From Bretschneidera sinensis (taxonomy: Eukaryota > Streptophyta > Magnoliopsida > Brassicales > Akaniaceae), in contig CM043699.1 in assembly GCA_023935145.1 (NCBI GenBank), positions 74,357,138-74,421,137 on the forward strand: a DNA stretch of 64,000 nucleotides, given 5' to 3'. The position numbers and the translations under genes are program-made. Below the pieces are notes generated by a model that made no database searches, had not been told where the DNA came from, and worked only from the letters and a program-made list of their open reading frames with translations. This document shows positions 46,909 to 59,355 of the stretch, piece after piece; the stretch's first letter is position 1, and every line of letters begins with the position of its first letter.

Positions 46909-48397
46909 TGATGAGAGTCATAAAATGCATCTAAACAGTACTTAATTGTTAGCATTTTAGGGTTGATCGAGGTTGGAATTACACTTTTATACCTTAATAA
47001 CTCTAAAGTGTTATTCTTGAATTGTTTTCAGTGCATTTTCAGGTACTTTGAGCTTAAAAAAGAGATAAAAAAGCTATCATCATTTTAAACATGAAGCTTC
47101 AATGAATACTCGAGTGAGATAATGGTCGCGGAAGAGCCAAGATGAAGGGAAACCAAGAAAGAAGATTTACTAAATTGCCAGAATTGCCCGTACAGATCAA
47201 TCATCTTTGAAAATTAAATTGGATTGATGCAAGAAGAACCAGGAGATGAGTCATATATTCTTAGAAAGATCCGGAAGTCTATTTTCTGGAGAATTTTATG
47301 GCTTGTAAAACTGATTTTTCTAGAGAAAGTTATGGCAATTTTAGTAGACAAATGTCAGACTGTGCGGGCTGTGCAGGATTTCAGCATGATTTTGGGCTTA
47401 AATCCCACATCCCACATCGGTTGGAAAACACATTTCTATATCCCACATCCCATATCGGATTGGAAACACATTGCACTCATAGTATTTCCCTATAAAAGAC
47501 CTACTCCACTTCAGCTTTGAGACATCAATCGGAGCTCATCTGAAATCATCAGAGAGTGAATCCAGATAGCCTTTAGGAGCAATCCAGAGGGCCTTTAGGA
47601 AGAATCCGAAGTATAATTTTGGAGAAAAAGCTGAGGAATCACCGAAGCTTTCGCTACCAAGGGGGAGATGATCGTTGAGAGGCCGGAGGCAACTCAAGGA
47701 AGCATGAGCTCCATGGCTAGCTAATCTCCAAGCAAGGCGAAGGGATGAATCCCTAGGTATAGTTGTTCTTATTTTCCTCTATTTGATTCAGTTATATTTT
47801 GGTATTATTTTCAGTAAATATTTTTATGTTTTATTCTTTAATTTAATTAGTAGAGTTTTATTAGTCCGATGATTGAATGCTTCTTTTCCATATAAATCTA
47901 GTCATGCTCTTCTTATGTGTATTTGTTTGGGTGTGATTGAGTCCGGTAGATCTCTTTTATAGATTTGTCCATTGCTGCGGCATTGTCATTTAGATATATC
48001 GTCGTCTTTTGATAATTTATAACTTAGGTCATGTGTGCTTGAAAGTAAAGAATAATTCATATCAATTACATTAGGGTTTATACATGCACTTTAATTGAAT
48101 ATTTGTTGATTGCCTGTTTGGGATGTGAAACTTTCAATCGAAATAAAAAAAACTGAATCAAGTTAGGATTAAGGCAAAGAACCTAGGGAGAATTTTTGGA
48201 ACTTTGTTGTTTCTTTATTATACTATCCATTAATTATTTACACAATTTCCATACAATCAACAAATCAGATTCTATCATTTGATCTTTTATCGTTTGTGTT
48301 GAGATTTATACCTTCTTTTGTTATTAACTTGTTTCCCTGTGGAATCGACACCCCAAAACTGTACTATAACTACCGCGTTATGTTTTGAGCGTAATCA
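46909..48397 (+). repeat. Nested element 5' LTR (1489 bp)
   Basis: TGATGAGAGTC to GAGCGTAATCA. The first ~200 bp and the U5 part (CTAATCTCCAAGCAAGGCGA near 47720) match array 1 LTRs. About 47173-47500 matches the array 2 promoter cassette (AAGATCCGGAAGTCTATTTT, CTAGAGAAAGTTATGGC). Confidence 0.92.
47409..47498 (+). promoter_or_regulatory. snRNA-type USE plus TATA promoter (nested 5' LTR)
   Basis: ATCCCACATCG at 47409-47419; a one-mismatch copy ATCCCATATCG at 47447-47457; TATAAAAG from 47491. Exactly 33 bp separate the second copy from TATA, as in array 2. The 3' LTR keeps the same spacing (52538-52548 and TATA from 52582). Confidence 0.6.
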
Positions 48398-48402
48398 AAT
48401 TT

Positions 48403-48420
48403 TGGCGCCGTTGCCGGGGA
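48403..48420 (+). other. Primer-binding site, tRNA-Asp (nested element)
   Basis: TGGCGCCGTTGCCGGGGA, a full 18-nt match. Confidence 0.92.
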
Positions 48421-48617
48421 AACGCGCTTAAGTACAAAGAAGATTGTCAACTTTTGACATGATGGTAGAAGAGTTGTAAATAGTTTTTCTTTTCAGCAGC
48501 TGTAAAGGCGGTAACTTCGTTCCTTCTTTTAGCTTGCTGCATTAATTTTTTATTTTTTATTTTATTTGATTCTTTCTTTTTTATAGTAATTTTTTTTTCA
48601 TTATTTTGTTACCTTGA

Positions 48618-50307
48618 ATGCAAAGACATAGAGATGCTTGTAGGCCTGTGCTAGAGTCAAAAGTCAATTCATTTCTAAATCCTTTATTTGATAGTCCATC
48701 TAGTCCCGAAGAAATGAGTGAACATGAATATCAACCCCCTAGGACACTTTAGGATTACCTCCACCCTACACGCACAGCCACACCATCATGCATCATGTTT
48801 CCAACCAATACTCACCAACTAGATTTTAAACCAGGGATGATACAATTACTCCCTACTTTTCATGGCTTGGATAATGAAAACCCATATGTGCACATTAAAG
48901 AGTTTAAGGAAGTAGTCACGACTTTTCATAGTCACGATGAAACCAATTACATTGTTAGGCTTAAGTTCTTTCCTTTCACTTTGAAGGATAGAGCTAAGAG
49001 TTGGCTATACTCACTAAGACCACGATCCATTGGGTCATGGACTGAGATGACTCGAATTTTCTTTAATAAATACTTTCCCAACACAAGACCAATGCTTTAA
49101 AAAGATAAATCTTCACCTTTGCACAAAAGGACAGCGAGACTTTGTATTAGTCTTGGGAGACATTTAAAGAGTTACTGAGTATGTGCCCTCACCATGGGTA
49201 TGAAAGTTGGCGCTTAGTGAGCTATTTTTATGAGGGACTTACATATAGAGAGTGCCAATTTGTAGAGATGATGTGTAATGGTGAGTTTTTAGAGAAAGAT
49301 CCTGATGAGGCTATAGAGTACCTCAATGAGCTTGCTGAAAAAGCTCACACTTGGACTGGACCTAGTGCTACTGAAAGCACAAATAGGTCACGACCTATAG
49401 GGCATCCAAATGGTGGTGGAATTTACCATCTTAGGGAATAGGATAATCTTAGAGCCAAGGTCGAGATGCTCACTAGGGAGCTCTATGAGTTAAAGACTAA
49501 AAGCTTAAAGCCAACACACGTAGCTAATAATGCAAAATCTTTTGAACCATGTTTTGTGTGTGGTGGGGTAGATCATCTCACCCAAGAGTGTCCCACATTT
49601 GTTGAGATGAGAGGGATGTATAAGGAACAATGTAATGCCTTAGGCATGTACAAGAAGCCTTTGACACCCTTCTCTGATACTTATAATCCAGGATGGCGAA
49701 ATCACCCCAATTTCAGCTGGAAGTCTAAAAACCAGCAGCTTGCACAAACCCCTGCACCACATCATGCACCTGTGTCTTCTAGGAGTTCTTTAGAAGACAC
49801 TTTACATGCTTTTATTGAGGCACAGGGTAAGACTAATAAAAGACTTGAATCGTTAATTGTGCAGGTTGTTAAAGAATATAAAGAGATAAAGAGCCAAGTA
49901 TCCAAGTTGGTGAGATACTTGAGTGTGACTGAGCGAGGTAAGTTCCCTTCTCAAGCTTAGTCCACATCCCATGGTCAGCACCTAGCACAAAAGAATTTGA
50001 AGGAGGTGAATGCCATTGAGACACTGAGGGGTAAGTCATTACGCATCCCAACAATGAAAAAATAGAGGATGTGGATGAAAGTCATCAAGCACAAGCATAC
50101 ATGATTGACTCATTCATGGAAAAGGTCCAGCACCTTAAATCATTTAAGTCCACCCTCATCCATGGCTTCACCAAAGCATACATCAAGCCAGAATTTGCAG
50201 ATGTTACTGATGACATCCTTGAGGCCCTCCAAAAGTATAGAAGCACCAAATTTGGCAATGAAGCAGTGGCAGATGCATTCAACCTATGTTTTTCAAGGAG
50301 GGAATAA
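48618..50307 (+). pseudogene. Nested element gag, interrupted
   Basis: ATG at 48618 (MQRHRDACRPVLESKVNS). The capsid domain (AKSWLYSLRPRSIGSWTEMT, MCPHHGYESWRLVSYFYEGL, DPDEAIEYLNELAEKAHTW), an intact zinc knuckle (CFVCGGVDHLTQEC near 49548-49590) and a tail ending CFSRRE at 50307. Stops near 48750, 49100, 49439 and 49958 and a frameshift near 50050 disable it. At the GMYE position where array 1 units 1, 2 and 4 have TAA, this copy reads KEQCNALG. Confidence 0.86.
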
Positions 50308-51992
50308 GAGCGTCTGGCTGAACACATAAAACTTAACACTCATGGGAGGCAGCCCACAACGTATCCTTTTATTTTTATTGTTTTTCATATTTCTTTTTTC
50401 TCTTGTTTATTAGTATTATCTTTTTGTTTTCCAGTTTTACTTTCGCATTTCTTTTTTAGGGACAAAAATACGAAGCAGTTCAAATGGTGGAGTACAATTT
50501 TCAGCTTCTGTGCACCTTTGGCTACAAGGGGAGTTTCCTTTACTCTTTCTTTTACATTGAGGTCAATGTAATTTTTAAGTTGGGGGTGGAGAAAATGCAT
50601 CTCTTTGTTTCCATTTTCTTTATTTCCATACATTTTTCTTTTTCCATTGAACTGTTTGGTGTCATTTTCCCTCTCTTTTTGTTTTAAGCATGCTTTGTGG
50701 TTGCCTTGGAGTTAATTCACATGTCAATGATATAAACTTAATTGAGATAGCAGATAGCATTTAGAAGGAGTTAAATTTAGTTTCGGTTTGAAATTAATTT
50801 AAATATCAATCTTCATTTGGTTTGAGACTCTAGTTTGTGGTAAGATTGTATGATTAGTCTATAACATCTAGAGAAATTTTATGTGTGATTATTTTGTGAA
50901 TATTTTTGCGGTCTCGACAAGCTCTAGAACTTACTTGATAATCACTTGAGGCGAATTCCTAGAATGCACACTACTTAGGATATGATATAGGCCATTTTTG
51001 AACCGTTTGAGCCTTTCAAACCTACTATTGCTATATTTATCACTAGTCACCTATTTGAGCCTTCTTCTTGAAAAGAAAAATTGGGTCTTGTTTCTTTTGA
51101 TAAACCATTTACTTACCTTTGTGAGCCTAAAAATATTTTTATCCTTACCTTTCTTTTACAAGAACTTAGTTATACACATGTTGTGAGAAGCACTTAAAAG
51201 CAGTAAGGGGTGGAAATATAAAAAAAATATCACTACCACAACCCAAGTACATTAAAGGAGATAAGTTGGGGGTTGTGGAAAAAAAAAAGAAAAAAAATGA
51301 TGAAAAAGAAGGTGAATGGTTATGTGCCAAAATAAAAAAATAAAAATAAATGAATTATGGCAAAGAAAGAAGAAAGAAAGAAAAGAAAAAAAATGGTGAT
51401 TTGTTGAAAGAAATGCTCGAAAAATGGTTGAAAGAGTTGGGTGTTAAAGTAAAGGTTATCAAGTGCTTAAAGTGATTGTGTTTAAAGCTAAGAGATTGAG
51501 TTCTTTTACTTGTGAATCCTTCCCGTTCTTCCTTAGCCTTTACCTTAGCCTAACGTTACAAGCTTATTAAAGACCTTTTGATCCAACGTAGTGTGATTTT
51601 TCTACAATAGTGGAGAGTGATTTGAAAAGTGAGCCTATGGAGCTTGTTTTTGTGATTGATGTCATGCAATTTATTATGTTTTTAGAGGTCAAGACTTGTA
51701 TTCATGAATGTTATGCATAAAATCATCCGGGTGTTCGGATTAATGGTTTGTGGTAAGATGGATGTTAAGAGTCAATAAAGATTTTAAGATTGATGTTTGG
51801 ATTGCTTTTGGACTTAGGTGAAATTTAATGATTCTATGTGCCATATATTATGTGCAATTTTTGAGATAAAAAGTGAATTACTCTTGGTTCAACGCTAGCA
51901 TTGCTTTACTTTGTTTTTAACTCCTACCATAGAATTCATCTCTTATTTTCGCTTCAATTACTAGGGACTAGCAATAAGCTAGTTGGGGGCTG
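50308..51992 (+). other. Nested element 3' non-coding region
   Basis: Holds the 46-bp block, a purine motif AAGTTGGGGGTGGAG at 50577-50592 and the polypurine tract AGTTGGGGGCTG before the LTR. Similar along its length to the array 1 non-coding regions. No coding signal. Confidence 0.75.
50314..50359 (+). promoter_or_regulatory. 46-bp conserved block, nested element
   Basis: CTGGCTGAACACATAAAACT then TAACACTCATGGGAGGCAGC then CCACAA: the most diverged of the seven copies but with the same length and the same position after the gag stop. Confidence 0.65.
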
Positions 51993-53466
51993 TGATGAGA
52001 GTTACAAAATGCATCTAAACAGTACTTAATTTTTAGTATTTTAGGGTTGATCGAGGTTGGAATTACACTTTTATACCTTAATAACTCTAAAGTGTTATTC
52101 TTGAATCGTTGACTTATTTCAGTGCATTTTCAGGTACTTTGAGCTTAAAAAAGAGATAGAAAAGCTATTATCATTTTAAACATGAAGCTTCAATGAATAC
52201 TCGAGTGAGATAATGGTCGCGGAAGAGCCAAGATGAAGAGAAACCAAGAAAGGTGATTTACTAAATTGCCAGAATTGCCCGTACAGATCAATCATCTTTG
52301 AAAATTAAACTGTATTGATGTAAGAAGAACCAGGAGATGAGCCATATACGCTTAGAAAGATCCGGAAGTCTATTTTCCGGAGAATTTTATGGCTTGTAAA
52401 AATGATTTTTCTAGAGAAAGTTATGGTAGTTTTAGTAGACAAAGGTCAGACTGTGCGGGCTGTGCGGGATTTCAGCGTGATTTTGGGCTTAAATCCCACA
52501 TCCCACATTGGTTGGAAAACACATTTCTATATCCCACATCCCATATCGGATTGGAAACACATTGCACTCATGGTATTTCCCTATAAAAGGCCTACTCCAC
52601 TTCAGTTTTGAGGCATCAATCGGAGCTCATCTGAAATCATCAGAGAGTGAATACAGAGGGCCTTTAGGAAGAATCCGAAGTATAATTTTGGAGGGCAAGC
52701 TGAGGAATCGCCGAAGCTTTCGCTACCAAGTGGGAGATGATCATTGAGAGGCCGGAGGCAACTCAAGGAAGCATGAGCTCTATGGCCAGCTAATCTCCAA
52801 GCAAGGCGAAGGGATGAATCTCTAGGTGTAGTTGTTCTTATTTTTCTTTATTTGATTCAGTTATAATTTGGTATTATTTTCATTAAATATTGTTATGTTT
52901 TATTCTTTAATTTAATTAGCAGATTTTTATTAGTCTGGTGATTGCATGCTTCTTTTCCATATAAGTCTAGTCATGCTCTTCTAATGTGTATTTGTTTGGG
53001 TGTGATTAAGTCTGGTAGATCTCTTTTATAGATTTGTCCATTGCTGCGGTATTGTCATTTAGATATATCGTCGTCTTTTGATAATTTATAAGTTAGGTCA
53101 TGTGTGCTTGAAAGTAAAGAATAATTCACATCAATTACATTAGGATTTATACATGCGCTTTAATTGAATATTTGCCGATTGCCTATTTGGGATGTGAAAC
53201 TTTCAATCGAGATAAAAACAACTGAATTAAGTTGGGATTAGGGCAACGAACTTAGAGAGAATTTCTAGAACCTTGTTGTTTCTTTATTATACTATCCATC
53301 AATTATTTACTCAATATTCATACAATCAACAAATCAGATTCTGTCATTTGATCTTTTATCGTTTGTGTTGAGATTTATACCTTCTTTTGTAATTAACTTG
53401 TTTCCTTGTGGAATTGACACCCCAAAACTGTACTATAACTACCGCGTTTTGTTTTGGGCGTAATCA
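51993..53466 (+). repeat. Nested element 3' LTR (1474 bp)
   Basis: TGATGAGAGTT to GGGCGTAATCA, matching the 5' LTR throughout with scattered changes and small indels, for example a shorter leader repeat near 52655. Confidence 0.92.
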
Positions 53467-53805
53467 ACTCTCAACAACCGAGGTAAGTACATAGCGGCAA
53501 CGGAAGCCATAAAGGAGGCTATGTGGTGCAAAGGGTTGTTGGAAGAGTTGAAGGTCCTAAAAGAGTAGGTGGTGATGTATTCAGAGAACCAAAGTGGGTT
53601 GCACTTGTGTAGGAACCCGGTGTTCCTTGAGAAGACTAAGAATATGGATGTTCAGTATCATTTCATTGGGGAAAATGTTACGAAAGGATGCATTCATGTG
53701 GACAAAGTCGCAACGGAAGAAAATCCTACAGATTTAGATACTGAAGTTCTACCTCTAAGAAAGTTCAATCATTGCCTTGGACTTCTTAGGATTGGAGTCG
53801 GTTGA
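53467..53805 (+). pseudogene. Copia RNase H C-terminal part
   Basis: It continues the copia frame after the nested element: STTEVSTYIAATEAIKEAMW, WCKGLLEELKVL, a stop at about 53565, then NQSGLHLCRNPVFLEKTKNM and VDKVATEENPTDLDTEVLPL. The N-terminal RNase H segment with the first catalytic Asp is deleted, because CLKA before the insertion joins LQSMVAL directly. Confidence 0.85.
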
Positions 53806-53886
53806 TATGGTAACTCTAGTTGAGTTTGGATCCTGAGTTCTCTGCACAATGGGTTCGGGTTTAATTGCTTAGATAAAGGTAGAGAT

Positions 53887-54654
53887 TGTTGGGATTTGTC
53901 AAAAGAATAAAACGGATGAAAAGTTTAGCATCAGGTCCAGGTTGTGCGCCACGGACTCCAGCAAGTGGAGGAAGTCCTCCTTATGGTGTGCGTCATGGTA
54001 GAGACCAGCTGCACCACGGCCTCCAGTAAGGCAGCAAGTTTCCTCTCTTCTGAGCCTCAGCACGAAGCACACCTGACACCAATTTTTCAACACTTTGAGA
54101 TGGTGTGTGGGACTTGGTCAAAATGCACAGGATTACTTAGACTCTTAGAGAGCCATGGGTCTTTGGTTCTTGAGATCTAAGGGTTGAGATTGATCTCAAA
54201 GATTGGATGAGGTAGTCATTGCTCTACATATAAAGGGTCTTCTAACAACAAGTGAAGATAATCATCTCAACAAGAGAGAATGACATGGTGTGTGAGAGTG
54301 CAAAGACACAAAACACACAGGAGAGACTCATTCAAGAGAGGTTGGTTGTTTAGAGAGAGAGTAGTATAGATTGGGGATTCAAGAGCTTTGTAATTAGAAT
54401 TTTCTTGGGGAAAATTCCAGGGAACACTTAGTCGTTATCACTTTCTTTTTCTCTTCTTTCGTTCTTCAAGAACAAGAGGGTTCTTGAAGAGGTGTTGCTG
54501 TAATTGTAATAACTCCATTGATTTTAGTGTAGAGAGCTTGGACGAGCTCACAGGGACGTAGGCACATTGCTGAACCTCGATAACAAGTCATTCTAGACTT
54601 TGGTGTTTGGAAAGATCATAACTTGGGATTCCGCAAGAAGGTGATTTTCCAACA
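53887..54654 (+). repeat. Copia 3' LTR (768 bp)
   Basis: TGTTGGGATTTG to TTTTCCAACA, preceded by the purine-rich AAAGGTAGAGAT. It keeps the ACATATAAAGGG TATA segment near 54225 that the 5' LTR lacks. Confidence 0.9.
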
Positions 54655-54865
54655 ATTGAAGTAAGACAAGAGAAACAAATAAAGTATATGAATGATAGTG
54701 TTAGATAAACAACAAGCGAAGTTTTGTGATAGTTTGGGATTTTAAGAAAGATAATAAATGAGGTATTTTGGAAAATAAAATTTGTTATGTGGGAAATTGT
54801 GAAGGAGAAATGGTATAGTAAATTTTGACTTTGGTCTTAAGGTTAAAACTATTACTAGCAGATAT
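54655..54865 (+). other. Flank between two retroelements
   Basis: Starts with ATTGA, the copia target duplication. AT-rich and non-coding; probably the remaining internal part of the chromovirus-like element. Confidence 0.4.
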
Positions 54866-55460
54866 TGGCCCAATCCAGGTTTAAAACATTGGATTGCTAT
54901 GATGAATATTCTTAACTACTTGAAAAGAACTAAATATTTGTTTCTCACATATGGAGGAAGTGACTTAAAATTGGAAGGGTACACTTATTCAAACTTCTAG
55001 TCTGATGTGGATGATAGAAAATTCACTTTTAGATTGGTGTGTATCTTAAATGGTGGAGCAGCAAGCTGGAAAAGTCGTAAACAAGTTACAATTACATGCT
55101 CCACCACTGATGTTAAATATATTGTTGCATCCAGGGCTGCAAAAGAGACAGTTTGGATGAAAATTTCATCACTGAGCTTGGTGTTGTTCCTAACATTGAA
55201 TTTGCAATAACTTGTACTATGATAGCAATGGGATGATAGCTCAAGCTAAAGTACCATGGTCTCATCAAAAATCCATGCACATTGAGTAGCTCATCCACTT
55301 GATTAGAGTAATCATTAAAAGACGAGAGGAAAGAATACAAAAGGATACGCTAGTAAAGAATACAACAGATCCACTAACTAAGGCATTAACATAGCAACAG
55401 TTCGATCGTCATTTGAGAAGATGGGTATGGAATAGATGAGCGTTTGGCTTTAGTGCACGC
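54866..55460 (+). pseudogene. Second Ty1/copia element: RT end and RNase H fragment
   Basis: Starts abruptly within the RT-RNase H junction (RYWPNPGLKHWIAMMNILNY), then YGGSDLKLEGYTYSNF, AASWKSRKQVTI, ATCSTTDVKYIVASRAAKETVW. Stops and frameshifts follow after 55000. The usual SDSDF-type acidic motif reads SNF*SDVDD, so the active site is damaged. The rest of this element on the left is missing. Confidence 0.88.
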
Positions 55461-55467
55461 GGGAGAT

Positions 55468-56884
55468 TGCTAGCAGTATCCCCAACAAGCTAATGGCATT
55501 TTATATCTTAGAACGTTATTTGAAAACAATCTTATTCAAATTCTTATCATAATTAATAGAAAGTTTTATTTATCATGAATATTTGTTAAATTACATTATC
55601 ATGATTAAGTCCATGAAGAAAAGCAATAGAGATAGGATTATGATGTGATCATAATTATGAGACCTAATCTTCTCGAAAGTTTTATTCTTAAATGTTCTTG
55701 GCCATAGGATACTAATTGGATGTTAGTAATCCAATTAAACTAGTATTTACTATGTTTACTCAATTGGGAGGGTGATTGATGTCAATATCACTTGTGTGGT
55801 AGACACTAAAATAAGTATGTGGGTATTCATTGGAGAATGAGTTCACTGAACATGACTCCACTTAAGAAAACCAACATTAAGTTTTTAATGTCTATCAAAA
55901 GGTAGTTTTTACGTTACAGTTGTGCATGTGATCCTTAAACTTCAGGCACCATGGTTATCTTATATGTAACTTACTATATTTTTATACTATTTAATATGGT
56001 TCTATTAATGGATCTTTAGTAAGTAGTAATTGGGTCTGATGGGTTTCATATGGAGATATGTGAGTATACAATAAGGGATCTACAACTCTTAAGTGAAAAT
56101 AGAGAATGTCCTATGTGATTTACTGAGATATAATTCAAGAAGTTCCATAGCCAAGGCATGGTCATAATTAGAAAGAAGTTTTTAATTTCACCATTAGAAT
56201 TATAATCTTAAGATCTAGACACATATAACTGATGATAAGGGATTGGCTGTAATTGCATACCCTAATTAGCTTAATTAGGACATTACATGATAGAAGGATT
56301 GAATTGCACGGTAACTGATAATGGAAAGGTTTAAGATTTCACAACCAATTTCACACTGTATGGGTAGTCATGATATGTTGCTATGTGTCACTCATGATTG
56401 TAGAAGCCTTGATAATTAATTTATGGACAATTAATTAATTCTCATAGAAGGGAGAATCAAAAGGGGTTTTGATTCAAAATAAATTAGGAGCTTTAATTAA
56501 TTAGAAAAGGTTTCAGTTGTAATTATATAAAAGTTTTGACATACAATCAGATTAGTTTGAATCTAAGGGGTCACACACAAAAGGGGCAATGCGTAATTTG
56601 TAAATAACTATAGGGGTTTAGTTAACAATTAATAGTTAATTGTAAATAACCCTAACACAATATATAATTTATTAGTGTGCAACTTTTTGCTAGCATATTA
56701 TTCTACACACAAATTTCTCCTAGAGAATTTGGTTCTTCTTCCTCTCCAAAGAGAGAACAAAATTTAGAGAGAAATCCTAATTCAAGATTTGCCCTGTGTG
56801 GACTAAACCTTAGACATCACATGGTTTTGTGATTGTTGTGGATTCAAGAACACATCTGTTAATTGACTTTCATGTGAGGGGACA
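55468..56884 (+). repeat. 3' LTR of the second copia element
   Basis: Follows the polypurine tract GCGGGAGAT and starts TGCTAGCAGTATCC. The text (AAGCTAATGGCATTTTATAT, ATGATTAAGTCCATGAA, TATGATGTGATCATAATTATGA) is typical of plant copia LTRs. The end near GAGGGGACA is an estimate, with no second LTR to confirm it. Confidence 0.65.
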
Positions 56885-57100
56885 TGTTAGAGTATAAAGA
56901 AAAAATTGAGTCATTTCCCATCAACTTAAGCTTTTAAGATAATTAGTAACTCAACTATTTTTTAACAATAAGCTTGTCTCTTAGATAATTATTTGCTATG
57001 AGTGGGGAATCAAACTCAAGACTTATGTTAAGCTAGGCGCTTATATATATTGATTCATCGTACCATTTGAGCTAGATGAATGATTGAATGTTCTAGGCTA
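56885..57100 (+). mobile_element. Start of another copia-type LTR (fragment)
   Basis: TGTTAGAGTATAAAGAAAAA then TTGAGTCATTTCCCATCAAC resembles the start of a common plant copia LTR. The end and internal region are not seen. Confidence 0.4.
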
Positions 57101-57432
57101 ATAAAAAAACAATAAATACAGAGGGAAAGAGAGATGAAAATAAATACAACCTCCTTGGTAAATTTTCCATACAAAAGATGGAAATACAAATCTTACGTAC
57201 CAACACTAAAACACATGCACATATAAACTATAACCAAACAACCAACTAAGGTTATCACAGACACCAAAATTTAGAGTCACGAGAAAGCGACCCCACCACA
57301 CCACCACTACACTTAAGCACAACATCATTTTCTCGTCTAACCTAACCTTTGAAAATTAAAAACTCGAAAAGCTAGAAACCCCTCTCAAATAAAGTTTTAA
57401 TTATATTAAAATCACTAAGACCTCAATTAAAG
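57101..57432. other. No gene seen; 3' flank of the MYB pseudogene
   Basis: AT-rich, non-coding on both strands. Confidence 0.4.
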
Positions 57433-58240
57433 CTACGACAATAACTCTGCTAAATCCATACCTAAGAAAATCAATATCAAATTTTCCAAAGAAGAATTTT
57501 TAGAATCAAACCCAGTAATTATGCTAACAGCTGTAGGGACTTGCATGTCTAGTGAGGCGTAATCACCTGACTCTCCTGCACCAGTTGTTGATTCATATTG
57601 GGATTATAATTAGCTGTTGGTGCTGACTCTTCGAATACCTCTTTCCCTTTATAATTTGGGTACTAGCAATTTCCGAAGAAGTTGGTGAAGAAGCTGCCAC
57701 GACGCTTTAGATATCATTTTGCAGAAGATTTTTTCCTTTGTGGCTATTTGATGATCGCTTTCATTTCATAGAATTCCAATGATCTTTTACCATGTTTTCT
57801 GTAAGGCCTGGCAAGCTGCGGGCGATCTCCACCCAACGGTTTCCAACTTGTTTATGAGCTTGTATTATTATTTTCTTTTCTTCTTCGGTCCAATGATCCT
57901 CTGCAAATGTATGTATGTATACCAATTATAGAATGAAATAAATGTATTATAAACAAACACACATGTATGTACACGCATGCACACACATTTTATTTGTTCA
58001 TGATTTATTTTAAGTTGATGATGCAAAAATTTACTATTTTCCACCCTAAATTTAATTTTTGCAACTTTATTTATCTCAAAATAAACATTACATTAAAAAA
58101 GCAAAAGAATTAAGTCTTCAATTTTCTAATATAATTTTTAATTCTTAAATTCTAATATTTCAAAATTTTCATTTGAAGAATTTTATTAGAGAATCTTAGA
58201 AAGTAATTAAGTTCAAAATTTAAAATTTGACATATATTTT

Positions 58241-58274
<34 letters not shown>

Positions 58275-59355
58275 AAATCACTCATCAACATTAATTGTAT
58301 TATAAGACATGTACATTAATGTATTCGTTTTTAACATCAAACACTTATAAATCCTAATTATATTCATTTAAATATTGGTTACTAACTAGTTGTGGTATAA
58401 AACATGTGATGTTTTAAAAAAAATGAATAGCTAGAAAAATAAACATTAGTTTGTGCAAATAATTAACATGGATTTATCATAAAAATATATATTGGTCTCA
58501 CCATATAAAGATAACATGAGTAAATTGAAAGAAAACATCATTTTACACATAAATAAATAAAAATTTGAAATTTTACGATTTATCTTTTTGAAAAAGGTCT
58601 AAGTAAAAATAAAAAACCTAGATTGAAAGAAAACTAAACCTTAATTCACATAATCATATGGATTTACATATATAACAAAAATTAAATATAAGATGGTTTC
58701 ATGGTACCAAAATGGCATGAATAAATATCGGATGAATGGAAAAAATTATTATTTTAGATGAAAAACCAACGATATAAAAGGTTAGTTTAGGAATTTAAAA
58801 AATTTACTTTGTTTATAAGGTAATTCAAAATACTCTAGTCCAACTTAGCATTGTGTTGTCACATGCATAACGACAAACAATTAACAAGGCAGGTGTTCAT
58901 ATATTTTACCAAATGCACCTCAACAAAGATGTAGTACTGACAAAAAATGAAATGTATGAATTCCTATACATTTAGTGACGTGTGTCAATAAAGAAAATAT
59001 TCCTTAGAAGTATTTATGTATATGACCATCATTCATGTCTATAATTAGATATGAATATGCAACTTATTAAAGTGATAAAATCTGAAGAAAAAAATTCTAA
59101 TTATTTGATATTATGCACAAATGCATCTCTATGTGTTTATGCATTTTGATGTAATTTTTTGAAAATTTTATTTTGAACAAAATAAGATATATACTTTTAA
59201 ATGATAGATAATTTATAGGGAATAAAAAGAGAAGAAAAAACCTTGATGTTTGGCTGCAAATTGTTATGTTATCTCTCCCTACATTGTTTTCCTACTCTCC
59301 CCTTCATCAACTCAACAATCATAGCCCATTTTTTTGTTCCATGCTGTTGATACCA
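57433..59355 (-). pseudogene. R2R3-MYB transcription factor pseudogene, MYB98-like
   Basis: R2R3-MYB proteins bind promoter DNA through two helix-turn-helix repeats. On the minus strand, 59355-59242 encodes most of R2: QQHGTKKWAMIVELMKGRVG then KQCRER, a stop where Trp is expected, and HNNLQPNIK, followed by a GT donor. A 1.34-kb AT-rich intron leads to an acceptor (TTTGCAG) at about 57901. R3 follows: [45 protein letters not shown], then a stop. R3 starts with Trp, and the GKQCRERWHN text is typical of the MYB98/MYB115/MYB118 group. The start of R2 and all upstream exons are missing, cut at the LTR at 59362. Two stops show it is dead. Confidence 0.8.
58246..58271. repeat. (TA)n tract in the MYB intron
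   Basis: About 13 TA repeats. Confidence 0.9.

Larger units (their letters stand above)
46909..53466 (+). mobile_element. Nested gag-only LTR element inside copia RNase H
   Basis: LTRs at 46909-48397 and 51993-53466; target duplication ACTTT (46904-46908) and ACTCT (53467-53471), one mismatch. The copia frame reads LQSMVAL up to the left junction and continues STTEVSTYIAATEA at the right, proving the insertion. Internal: tRNA-Asp primer site, gag pseudogene, 46-bp block, 1.7 kb of 3' non-coding DNA. Gag and LTR ends relate to array 1; the promoter part of U3 relates to array 2. Confidence 0.93.
42979..54654 (+). mobile_element. Degraded Ty1/copia element, itself carrying a nested insertion
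   Basis: LTRs at 42979-43652 and 53887-54654 are flanked by a perfect 5-bp duplication, ATTGA (42974-42978 and 54655-54659). The gene order gag, protease, integrase, reverse transcriptase, RNase H is copia-type. All domains are damaged. Without the nested 6.56-kb element (46909-53466) the copia element is about 5.1 kb. Confidence 0.93.

Noticed and set aside
57609..57624. A 16-bp exact match between 57609-57624 and 59361-59376 (AGCTGTTGGTGCTGAC)
   Set aside because: A match of this length is expected about by chance in 64 kb, and the two sites are an MYB exon and an LTR end; not a target duplication.
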